From an uncultured Desulfuromonas sp. (GTDB lineage Bacteria > Desulfobacterota > Desulfuromonadia > Desulfuromonadales > Trichloromonadaceae): 10,066 bases of DNA. Shown here piece by piece: positions 1 to 5,999 of this stretch; position 1 is the stretch's first letter, and every line of letters begins with the position of its first letter. Under the pieces are notes generated by a model that saw only the letters and a list, made by a program, of their open reading frames with translations, did not search any database and was not told the origin of the DNA. A program made the position numbers and the translations under genes. The stretch is from contig CALJLX010000046.1 of NCBI GenBank assembly GCA_937982495.1, forward strand, positions 1-10,066. Reading direction: 5' to 3'.

Positions 1-2
1 TC

Positions 3-731
3 GAGGAAGGGGTCGGGCCGAGCGTCATCAACCGTCTCGACCGGCAGCGTTCGGCCACCGTCTATGCCACCCTCGAAGAGGGCAAGCTGCTCGGGGCGGC
101 GATCCCCGAGGTCCAGGCCCTGGCCACCACCCTCCTGCCCGAAGGTTATGTCGTCAAGTTTTCCGGCAGCGCCGAGACCCTGGGGGAAACGGGCCGGTAT
201 GTGCTCTTCGCCTTTCTGCTCGCGACCGTTCTGACCTACATGGTTCTCGCCTCCCAGTTCGAAAGTTTCAGCCAACCGCTGGCGATCATGACGGGGCTGC
301 CCCTTTCCTTCATCGGCGCCTTCGGCTTGCTGCTGCTGCTGGGGAACACCCTCAACCTTTATTCCATGATCGGCCTGGTGCTGCTCATCGGTCTGGCGGC
401 CAAGAACGGCATTCTCCTCATCGATTACGCCAATCAGCTGCGGCGTTCCGGAGTGGGGCTCGACGAAGCGCTGGTCGAAGCCGGCGCCACCCGGCTGCGG
501 CCGATTCTGATGACGGCGATTTCCACCATCGCCGGGGTATTGCCCGTCGCCCTCGGCATCGGCGAGGGGAGCGAAAGCCGCCAGCCCATGGCCGTCGCCA
601 TCTCCGGCGGGCTCTTTTCCTCCACCGTGCTGACGTTGGCGGTGGTGCCGGTCATCTACAGCTATCTCGATCAGTTCAGTCGGTGGCGGGGCTTCGGGAA
701 ATTCAAAGGTTGGCTGATGGCGCGGGAGTAA
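3..731 (+). CDS. RND-family multidrug efflux transporter, inner-membrane subunit (C-terminal part, 5' end outside window)
   Basis: This is the end of a hydrophobe/amphiphile RND pump (AcrB/MexB type), the proton-driven inner-membrane subunit of a tripartite efflux system. About 242 residues are visible; the family is usually around 1,030-1,050. The first roughly 60 residues are the end of the second periplasmic porter region. They are followed by five membrane segments matching TM8-TM12 of AcrB, starting near the codon at 201. The segment GLAAKNGILLIDYA carries the lysine (codon 402-404) equivalent to the TM10 proton-relay lysine of AcrB (K940). The LRPILMTAISTIAG segment is also typical of the family. 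The frame is open from base 3, so the true start lies upstream and the methionine-like GTG at 201 is internal. The substrate cannot be told from this part. The gene ends facing pfkA. Confidence 0.93.
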   Translation, partial: EEGVGPSVINRLDRQRSATVYATLEEGKLLGAAIPEVQALATTLLPEGYVVKFSGSAETLGETGRYVLFAFLLATVLTYMVLASQFESFSQPLAIMTGLPLSFIGAFGLLLLLGNTLNLYSMIGLVLLIGLAAKNGILLIDYANQLRRSGVGLDEALVEAGATRLRPILMTAISTIAGVLPVALGIGEGSESRQPMAVAISGGLFSSTVLTLAVVPVIYSYLDQFSRWRGFGKFKGWLMARE

Positions 732-760
732 GGAGGGCTGAGCTTCCGACGGGGATGAAA

Positions 761-795
761 AGAGGGCGCGCCGCTAACTTCCGGTGCGCCCTTGT
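761..795. terminator. Hairpin terminator between convergent RND gene and pfkA
   Basis: Ten bases at 763-772 (AGGGCGCGCC) pair with 783-792 (GGTGCGCCCT), with one G-U-type mismatch and a 10-base loop. Read on the minus strand, the stem begins 8 bases after the pfkA stop and is followed by CTTTTC, a short U tract. This suits intrinsic termination of pfkA. On the plus strand the following bases are only weakly U-rich, so it may also stop the RND transcript, but less efficiently. Its position in the 68-base gap between two converging genes supports the call. Confidence 0.7.
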
Positions 796-799
796 TGCG

Positions 800-1768
800 T
801 CAGACGCCGAGGGTGGTGGCGAGTTTGAGGATGACCGGGTCGATGCCGCGCCGGCCCTTGGCGAGCACCTCTTCGATGTCGGTCAGTTTGATGGCGGAAT
901 AGGCGAGACCGACCATCTTGCCGCCGTCGCCGGCGAGCAGGGCGTCCACCGCCGCCACCCCGAAGCGGGCGGCGAGGGTGCGGTCGAAGGAAGTGGGGGA
1001 GCCGCCGCGCTGGTAGTGGCCGAGAATCATGACCCGGGTTTCAAAACCGATCTTGTCCTTGATCTGATCGGCGATCTCCTGGGCTTTGCCGGCGCCTTCG
1101 GCGACCATGATGATGGAATTGCTGCGCCCCTCTTCATAGCGACGGCGCAGGCTTTTGCAGATGTCGTCGATGTCGTAGGGGGCCTCGGGAATCAGGGCGT
1201 ATTCGGCGCCGCTGGCGATGGCCGACATGACCGCCAGGTAGCCGCAGTTGCGCCCCATGGTTTCGACGACGAAGGTGCGGTCATGGGAAGAGGCGGTGTC
1301 CTTGAGACAGTCGACGGCGTGGATGATGTTGTTGAGGGCGGTGTCGGCCCCCAGGGACATATCGGTGAAAGGAATGTCGTTATCGATGGAAGCGGGGATG
1401 CCGATGACCCGGATGCCCTGACGTTGCAGGGAGCGGGCGCCGCGCAGGCTGCCGTCGCCGCCGATCACCACCAGCCCGTCGACACCCAGCCCCTTGAGAT
1501 TGTCGGCGGCCAGGCGCTGCCCGGCTTCTTCCATCATCTGCTTGCAGCGGGCGCTCTGCAAAAAGGTGCCGCCGCGCTGGAGGATGTTGCTCACCGAACG
1601 GGTTGTGAGAATTTCGTACAGGCGGTCGATGAGGCCGGTGTAGCCTTTCTGGAAGCCGACGATTTCCACGCCGGCGGCGAGACAGGCGCGTACCACGGCG
1701 CGTACGGTCGCGTTCATGCCGGGGCTGTCGCCGCCGCTGGTCAATACTGCAATTCGTCTTCTGCTCAT
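800..1768 (-). CDS. pfkA: ATP-dependent 6-phosphofructokinase
   Basis: It phosphorylates fructose 6-phosphate to fructose 1,6-bisphosphate, the committed step of glycolysis, in the cytoplasm. The 322-residue product is the normal size for the bacterial enzyme (E. coli PfkA 320). Motifs appear in the expected order: the nucleotide-binding SGGDSPGMNA (11-20), GGDG (103-106), SIDND (127-131) with catalytic Asp129, MGR (171-173) contacting the sugar phosphate, Glu224, and HYQRGG (251-256). The glycine in GGDG and the lack of lysine before SIDND (sequence PASIDND) favour ATP rather than pyrophosphate as donor, by the established rule for this family. The ATG at 1768 is chosen because the homologous N-terminus starts there and a GGAG sits 6 bases upstream (1775-1778). 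The frame stays open 42 codons further upstream, but that extension has no homologous character. It has its own promoter and terminator and is probably monocistronic. Confidence 0.96.
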   Translation of the reverse strand: MSRRRIAVLTSGGDSPGMNATVRAVVRACLAAGVEIVGFQKGYTGLIDRLYEILTTRSVSNILQRGGTFLQSARCKQMMEEAGQRLAADNLKGLGVDGLVVIGGDGSLRGARSLQRQGIRVIGIPASIDNDIPFTDMSLGADTALNNIIHAVDCLKDTASSHDRTFVVETMGRNCGYLAVMSAIASGAEYALIPEAPYDIDDICKSLRRRYEEGRSNSIIMVAEGAGKAQEIADQIKDKIGFETRVMILGHYQRGGSPTSFDRTLAARFGVAAVDALLAGDGGKMVGLAYSAIKLTDIEEVLAKGRRGIDPVILKLATTLGV

Positions 1769-1829
1769 GGGGGGCTCCGTTGCGTCGTGCTGTGTCGGGG
1801 GGGCTGCCGGGATCAATGAATCAGGGCTT

Positions 1830-1858
1830 AAAATAATCCTCGCCGGGCACTTTGTCGA
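1830..1858 (-). promoter_or_regulatory. Sigma70-like promoter of pfkA
   Basis: On the minus strand, TCGACA (1853-1858; five of six to TTGACA) is followed after 17 bases by TATTTT (1830-1835; four of six to TATAAT). Transcription would begin near 1823, giving a leader of about 55 bases before the pfkA ATG. The spacing is ideal and this is the only AT-rich patch upstream of pfkA. The -35 lies within the palindrome TGTCGACA. It is a prediction by eye. Confidence 0.5.
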
Positions 1859-1878
1859 CAGCTTTGTTGCCGCCCGGC
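1842..1878. repeat. Inverted repeat between divergent promoters, possible operator
   Basis: GCCGGGC (1842-1848) and its exact complement GCCCGGC (1872-1878) flank a 23-base centre. The centre contains the 8-base palindrome TGTCGACA (1853-1860). The left arm lies in the pfkA promoter spacer and the right arm just upstream of the rightward -35 box. A regulator bound here could affect both promoters. GC-rich 7-base arms arise by chance fairly often in this kind of DNA, so function is unproven. Confidence 0.3.
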
Positions 1879-1883
1879 ATTTC

Positions 1884-1911
1884 TTGACAGACACCGGCGG
1901 GCGGGTAGACT
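1884..1911 (+). promoter_or_regulatory. Sigma70-like promoter upstream of the 75-residue protein
   Basis: A perfect TTGACA (1884-1889) is followed after 16 bases by TAGACT (1906-1911; four of six to TATAAT). The start would be near 1918, giving a leader of about 70 bases before the ATG at 1989. The element lies in the divergent region and points away from pfkA. It may also supply some transcription to the genes beyond 2382 if no terminator intervenes. Confidence 0.5.
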
Positions 1912-1988
1912 TTTACGGTAAAGCCGCTCCTATCCGGGACGGCGTGGCCGTCGAGCAATTTCCTCGGGACGGCCGGGAAGGTTGGAAA

Positions 1989-2216
1989 ATGAACGACAAT
2001 ATGCGGCAAAATCCCCTGCACATCCCCGTTGCCGGGTCCCACGCCGGTTCCCCTTCCTTCGTCCAGGAACTCGACGAGTTGCGCCGGGAAGTGGAACGGA
2101 TGCGTCTGGAGCTGACCGCCCTCAAGAATTTTATGAGGGTCGCCAATTCCTCCTTCAGCGAACAGTTTCCCTTGCTGCTGGAAAAGGCCCAGCGTGACGA
2201 CGGCGATAGCAACTGA
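1989..2216 (+). CDS. Small coiled-coil protein of unknown function
   Basis: I do not recognise this 75-residue protein. It has a polar, flexible N-terminus of about 25 residues. Then comes a heptad-like charged helix (VQELDELRREVERMRLEL, about 25-42), a short hydrophobic stretch (LKNFMRVANSSF), and an acidic C-terminus ending in DDGDSN. No signal peptide, membrane segment, cysteine or metal motif is visible, so it is probably a cytoplasmic, oligomerising protein. The ATG at 1989 is chosen because GGAAGG (about 1976-1981) sits 7-8 bases upstream and a good promoter with a modest leader precedes it. The frame is open further upstream but runs back through the promoter region and into pfkA. A second ATG four codons in (2001) is a possible alternative start. 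It may be a lineage-specific conserved hypothetical; function unknown. Confidence 0.7.
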   Translation: MNDNMRQNPLHIPVAGSHAGSPSFVQELDELRREVERMRLELTALKNFMRVANSSFSEQFPLLLEKAQRDDGDSN

Positions 2217-2381
2217 AAACCCGCCGTCCGTTCTTCTCTCTCCCGCCTTTTTCCTCTCCGCGTTCATTCCCCGACTTCTCCCGATCAATTTGGGGTTTCG
2301 CAAAAAGCGGTGCTCGGCTATCCTGTCGAGTGTCCGGCGAATTTATCGGAACACGTCAAGCCACCCAATTCAAGGAGTCCC
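2217..2381 (+). other. Intergenic region: pyrimidine-rich tract and leader of the M16 operon
   Basis: The first 65 bases (about 2219-2283) are strongly C/T-rich and poor in G on the plus strand, with no hairpin plus U tract. This composition suits a Rho-dependent terminator for the small gene upstream. Further on, TTCGCA and TATCCT (around 2297-2324, 16-base spacer) form only a weak promoter candidate. An imperfect hairpin, GTGTCCG with CGGAACAC (2330-2354), lies in the presumed leader. AAGGAG at 2372-2377 is the ribosome binding site that fixes the start at 2382. Confidence 0.35.
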
Positions 2382-3887
2382 ATGCTGTCGAAACTTTGTC
2401 TGACGCGGGGTCCGGCGACCCTTTTCACCCTTTTTCTGCTGTCGCTGACGACCCTGGCCGGGGCCGATACCCTGGCCGAAAAGGTGCGCGAACACACCTT
2501 CGCCAACGGACTCAAGCTGCTCTTGGTCGAACGCGCCGACGCGCCGACCTTTACCGCCTACATCACCATCGGCGTCGGCTCGGTGCATGAAACGAGCGAA
2601 ACCCGAGGCGTCGCCCATCTGCTCGAACACATGCTCTTCAAGGGGACGACCACCCTGGGGACGAGCGACTACGCCCGGGAAAAACCCCTACTGGAAGAGA
2701 TCGAGGACGTGGGAACCCGGCTCGACGCCCTCAAGGGGCGCAAGGATGCCGATGCCAAAGAACTTGAGGGTTTGCGCCAACGGCTGGGCGAGTTGCAGGA
2801 GCGGCACAAGGCCTTCGTGGTCAAGGATGAATTTTCCCGCATCTATGCCGAGAACGGCGGCGTCGGCTACAACGCCTTCACCGGCAAGGATCTCACTACC
2901 TATCTCGTCTCCCTGCCCGCCAACAAGCTGGAGCTCTGGGCCGCCATCGAGGCGGATCGGATGAAGAACGCGGTGCTGCGCGAGTTCTTCACCGAACGCG
3001 AGGTCATTCGGGAAGAGCGGCGACGGTCCTACGACAGCGACCCCGGGGGGATGCTCTACGAACATCTGCTTTCGACCGCCTTCACCGTCCATCCCTATCG
3101 CAACCCGATCATCGGCTGGCATTCGGATATCGAAAACCTATCCCTGGAGGAAACCCGCGATTTCCTGAAGCGTTACTATGCACCGGTGAACACCGTCATG
3201 GCCCTGGTCGGCGATCTCGATTTCGACGCGACGGTGGCCATGATCGAACGCTATTTCGGCGACATCCCGCCGGGGACGCCGGTTCCGCCGGTAACGGCGG
3301 TGGAGCCGCCGCAGCGGGGAGAAAAGCGGGTTGAGGTTTCCTTCGACGCGGAGCCGGCGTTGCTGGTGGGCTACCACAAACCGACCCTGCCCGAGCGGGA
3401 GGACTACGTCTTCGACCTCATCGACCTGATTCTCGGTCAGGGCCGCACCTCCCGCCTCTATCGGAGCCTGGTGGTGGAAAAACAGCTGGCCGCCGATATT
3501 TCCACCTCGGCCGCCCCCGGTTCCCGCTATCCCAATCTTTTCGTGATCTCCGCCACCCCCCGCCACCCCCACACGACGGCGGAAGTGGCGACGGCGATCT
3601 ACGCCGAACTCGACCGGTTGGCGAGCGAGCCGGTGAGCGAGGAAGAACTGACCCGTTCCCGCAATCGTCTGGCCACCGACCGGCTGCGCTATCTCAAGAC
3701 CAACTCCGGGTTGGCCCGGATGCTGACCTACTACCAGACCATCGCCGGCGACTGGCGCTATCTGGTCGATTACGATAAACAGGTGGCGAGCATCGGCGCC
3801 GAGGAGATCATGGCGACGGCCAAGCGTTACTTCAGTCCGGCCAACCGCACCGTCGCCGTGCTGAACAAGGAAGGGGGCCAGCGATGA
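2382..3887 (+). CDS. Secreted M16 family zinc metallopeptidase (catalytic subunit)
   Basis: A 501-residue insulinase/processing-peptidase-like protease, predicted to degrade peptides in the periplasm. Residues 1-28 form a signal peptide (hydrophobic LFTLFLLSLTTLAGA, likely cleavage near A28). The inverted zinc motif HLLEH (79-83) supplies two zinc histidines and the catalytic glutamate E82. The third zinc ligand should be one of the glutamates in EREVIREE (205-212). A charged, coiled-coil-like insertion (about 100-148) separates HLLEH from the NAFTGKDLTTYL segment, which makes this spacing longer than in minimal M16B enzymes. The C-terminal M16 domain has GQGRTSRLY (352-360). The ATG at 2382 is preferred over in-frame codons from 2310 because AAGGAG precedes it and the signal peptide then starts properly. 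Its stop overlaps the next gene's start (ATGA), so the two are translationally coupled and probably act as one complex. Confidence 0.92.
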   Translation: MLSKLCLTRGPATLFTLFLLSLTTLAGADTLAEKVREHTFANGLKLLLVERADAPTFTAYITIGVGSVHETSETRGVAHLLEHMLFKGTTTLGTSDYAREKPLLEEIEDVGTRLDALKGRKDADAKELEGLRQRLGELQERHKAFVVKDEFSRIYAENGGVGYNAFTGKDLTTYLVSLPANKLELWAAIEADRMKNAVLREFFTEREVIREERRRSYDSDPGGMLYEHLLSTAFTVHPYRNPIIGWHSDIENLSLEETRDFLKRYYAPVNTVMALVGDLDFDATVAMIERYFGDIPPGTPVPPVTAVEPPQRGEKRVEVSFDAEPALLVGYHKPTLPEREDYVFDLIDLILGQGRTSRLYRSLVVEKQLAADISTSAAPGSRYPNLFVISATPRHPHTTAEVATAIYAELDRLASEPVSEEELTRSRNRLATDRLRYLKTNSGLARMLTYYQTIAGDWRYLVDYDKQVASIGAEEIMATAKRYFSPANRTVAVLNKEGGQR

Positions 3888-5302
3888 TCCGCGCGTTTCG
3901 CCGGCTGCCGTCGATCCTTCTTCTGCTCCTTGCGGGCTGCTCCGTCTCGGCGCCGGTTCGGCCGGACCAGCTCAGCTTCGCCCCCTTGAAATTCGAGGTG
4001 CCGCGCATCGAGGCGGTGACCCTGGCCAACGGCATCCGCCTCTATCTGCACGAGGATCATGAACTGCCCCTGGTGGAGATCAGCGTCACGGCCGGTTCGG
4101 GGGGGATCGCCGATCCGCCGGAGCAGACCGGCCTGACCGATCTGCTGGCGGCGCTGCTGCGCACCGGCGGCGCGGGCGATTTCGCGCCGGAAGCCTTCGA
4201 TCGCGAACTGGAGCGCCTGGCCGCCGATTTTACCGTGGCCGCCGATACCTACACCACCCAGATGGCCCTCTCCCTGCGCCGGGACGACCTGCGCGCCGGG
4301 CTGGAGATGCTCCACGACGTCCTCTATCGGCCTCGATTCGACGCCGGACGGTTGGAACTGGCGCGGCGCCAGGCGATCGAGCTGGTGCGGCGCCAGGATG
4401 ACGACCCCGGCGCGCTCGCCTCGCGAGAGCTGATGCGCGCCCTCTACGGCGAACATCCCCTGGGCCGTTCGCCGAGCGTCACGGGTCTGGAATCGATCCG
4501 GCGCGACGATCTGGTCGCGCGCCATTGTCGCGATTTGGCCGAAGCGCCCCTCTGGATCGGGATCAGCGGCGACTTCGACCGTGCCGAGGTGACGCGCCTG
4601 ATGACGGAAATCTTCGCCGACCGGACCGGCGGTCAGGGGCGCAAGGCGCCGGTGCCGCCGCTGGTGTCGGCCGAAGCCCCGGCGCTGTGGCTGGCGGAAA
4701 AGGAGATTCCGCAAAGCACCATCCTTTTCGGCGAGGTCGCCATCGACAAGGACAACCCCGATCTGCCGGCGGTGCGGGTGATGAACTTCATCCTCGGCGG
4801 TGGCGGTTTCAATTCCCGGCTGATGCGCGAGGTTCGTTCCAACCGGGGCCTGGCCTATTCGGTCTATTCCTACTACGACATCGGGCGACGCCTGCCCGGG
4901 CCTTTCGTCGCCGGCTGCGAAACCAAGAACGGCGCCGCTGTCGAAGTCGTCGCCCTGATGCGCGACATCATGAACGATCTGCGGGAAAATCCGGTGACGA
5001 TGGAGGAACTGCGGCTGGCCCAGGAGAGCCTGATCAACTCCTTCGTTTTCGCCTTCAGCGACAGCCGGCAGGTGGTCAACCAGCAGATGCGCCTCGATTA
5101 TTACGACTATGCGCCGGACTATCTGCAGACCTATCGCGACAAGATCGCCGCGGTTACCGTCGCGGATGTCCAGCGGGTCGCCCGGGCTTATCTGAATCCC
5201 GATCGGCAGCAGCTGGTGCTGGTCGGCAATCCCGCCGAGTTCGACGCCGCTCCGGAAACCTTGGGTCTGCCGGTGGAAAAGCTGGAACGCAAGAACCCTT
5301 AG
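3884..5302 (+). CDS. M16 family peptidase homologue, zinc motif lost, predicted lipoprotein (non-catalytic partner)
   Basis: This 472-residue protein has two M16-like halves. Residues 1-19 form a lipoprotein signal, with the lipobox LAGC putting the lipidated cysteine at C19. The next residue is serine rather than aspartate, which predicts outer-membrane sorting by the usual rule. At the place of HxxEH it has GLTDLLAALL (83-92), without histidines or the catalytic glutamate, so it cannot bind zinc in the M16 way. The second half keeps GGGGFNSRLM (306-314) and RGLAYSV (321-327), the arginine/tyrosine-type motif found in inactive subunits of bacterial M16B heterodimers (for example the Sphingomonas pair). 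It follows the catalytic gene with a 4-base overlap. I infer that it binds substrate and anchors the active subunit to the membrane. The ribosome binding site is the GGA/GGGGG stretch about 7 bases before the ATG. Confidence 0.9.
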   Translation: MIRAFRRLPSILLLLLAGCSVSAPVRPDQLSFAPLKFEVPRIEAVTLANGIRLYLHEDHELPLVEISVTAGSGGIADPPEQTGLTDLLAALLRTGGAGDFAPEAFDRELERLAADFTVAADTYTTQMALSLRRDDLRAGLEMLHDVLYRPRFDAGRLELARRQAIELVRRQDDDPGALASRELMRALYGEHPLGRSPSVTGLESIRRDDLVARHCRDLAEAPLWIGISGDFDRAEVTRLMTEIFADRTGGQGRKAPVPPLVSAEAPALWLAEKEIPQSTILFGEVAIDKDNPDLPAVRVMNFILGGGGFNSRLMREVRSNRGLAYSVYSYYDIGRRLPGPFVAGCETKNGAAVEVVALMRDIMNDLRENPVTMEELRLAQESLINSFVFAFSDSRQVVNQQMRLDYYDYAPDYLQTYRDKIAAVTVADVQRVARAYLNPDRQQLVLVGNPAEFDAAPETLGLPVEKLERKNP

Positions 5303-5318
5303 GGAGGGAAGGCGGGGT

Positions 5319-5948
5319 ATGGATTCATCGTTCGCGATCTTCACGGCCTTCGCCCTGCAACTCTTCATCATCGTCGATCCCATCGCCGGGGTGCCGGTTT
5401 TTCTCGCCATCACCCCGGACAATACCCGCGCCCAGCGGCGGGCCATGGCCGTTCGCGGCTGCCTGGCGGCCTTCGCCATCCTCGTTTTTTTTCTGCTCTG
5501 CGGGCGGCTGATGATGGACTATTTCGCCATCGAAACGGCGGCGGTGCGGATCTGCGGCGGGCTTCTGCTCTTCGTGATCTCGTTGGAGATGCTTTATGGC
5601 CGCCCCACCGGGACCGGCACCAGCCGCCGGGAGGAACGTCTGGCCGAGGCCAAGGCGGATATTTCCATCACTCCGCTGGCCTTTCCCCTGCTGGCGGGGC
5701 CGGGGGCCATCGCCACCGGGCTCATTTTTGTCGAGCATGTCCGCACGGCGGCCGATTATCTCGCCCTTTTGGCGGCGAGCGCCCTGGTTTTTATCGCTAC
5801 CTGCCTGCTGCTGCTGCGCGCCGACACCCTGCTGCGGCTGATCGGCGCTCTCGGGGCCGCCATCGTTACCCGATTGATGGGCCTGGTGCTGGCCTTTCTC
5901 GCCGTTCAGTACGTGCTCGACGGCATCCGTCAGGCCTTCGGTTCCTGA
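5319..5948 (+). CDS. MarC family integral membrane protein (UPF0056)
   Basis: The 209-residue length matches the family, with six predicted membrane helices at roughly 5-25, 44-64, 70-92, 117-138, 145-167 and 178-203. Family hallmarks are visible: DPIAGVPVFLAI near the N-terminus (20-31), VRICGGLLLFVISLEML in the third helix, ITPLAFPLLAGPGAIATG in the fourth, and RLMGLVLAFLAVQYVLDGI at the C-terminus. MarC proteins sit in the inner membrane and resemble small transporters. Their substrate is not established, and the original link to multiple antibiotic resistance in E. coli was not upheld. The gene begins 16 bases after the M16 partner gene, behind a purine-rich GGGAGGG (5302-5308) and GCGGGG, so it is probably in the same operon. 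Nothing shows a functional tie to the protease. Confidence 0.92.
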   Translation: MDSSFAIFTAFALQLFIIVDPIAGVPVFLAITPDNTRAQRRAMAVRGCLAAFAILVFFLLCGRLMMDYFAIETAAVRICGGLLLFVISLEMLYGRPTGTGTSRREERLAEAKADISITPLAFPLLAGPGAIATGLIFVEHVRTAADYLALLAASALVFIATCLLLLRADTLLRLIGALGAAIVTRLMGLVLAFLAVQYVLDGIRQAFGS

Positions 5949-5999
5949 GGACGAAAGACGGACCTCATTTTCATCGAGTGATTTGAAGGGGAGGAGAGT

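Noticed and set aside
683..1819. Long plus-strand open frame (378 codons) across pfkA
   Set aside because: It lies antisense to pfkA, whose motifs are all in place. The frame is an effect of GC-rich codon use and its translation resembles no family.
2310..2381. Upstream in-frame GTG extension of the first M16 gene
   Set aside because: It would put 24 polar residues before the signal peptide. The AAGGAG directly before 2382 marks the later start.
3827..5479. Minus-strand open frame of 550 codons across the second M16 gene
   Set aside because: It is antisense to a well-supported lipoprotein-type M16 gene. Its translation is low-complexity and rich in R, G, H and Q, with no motifs, as expected of a shadow frame.
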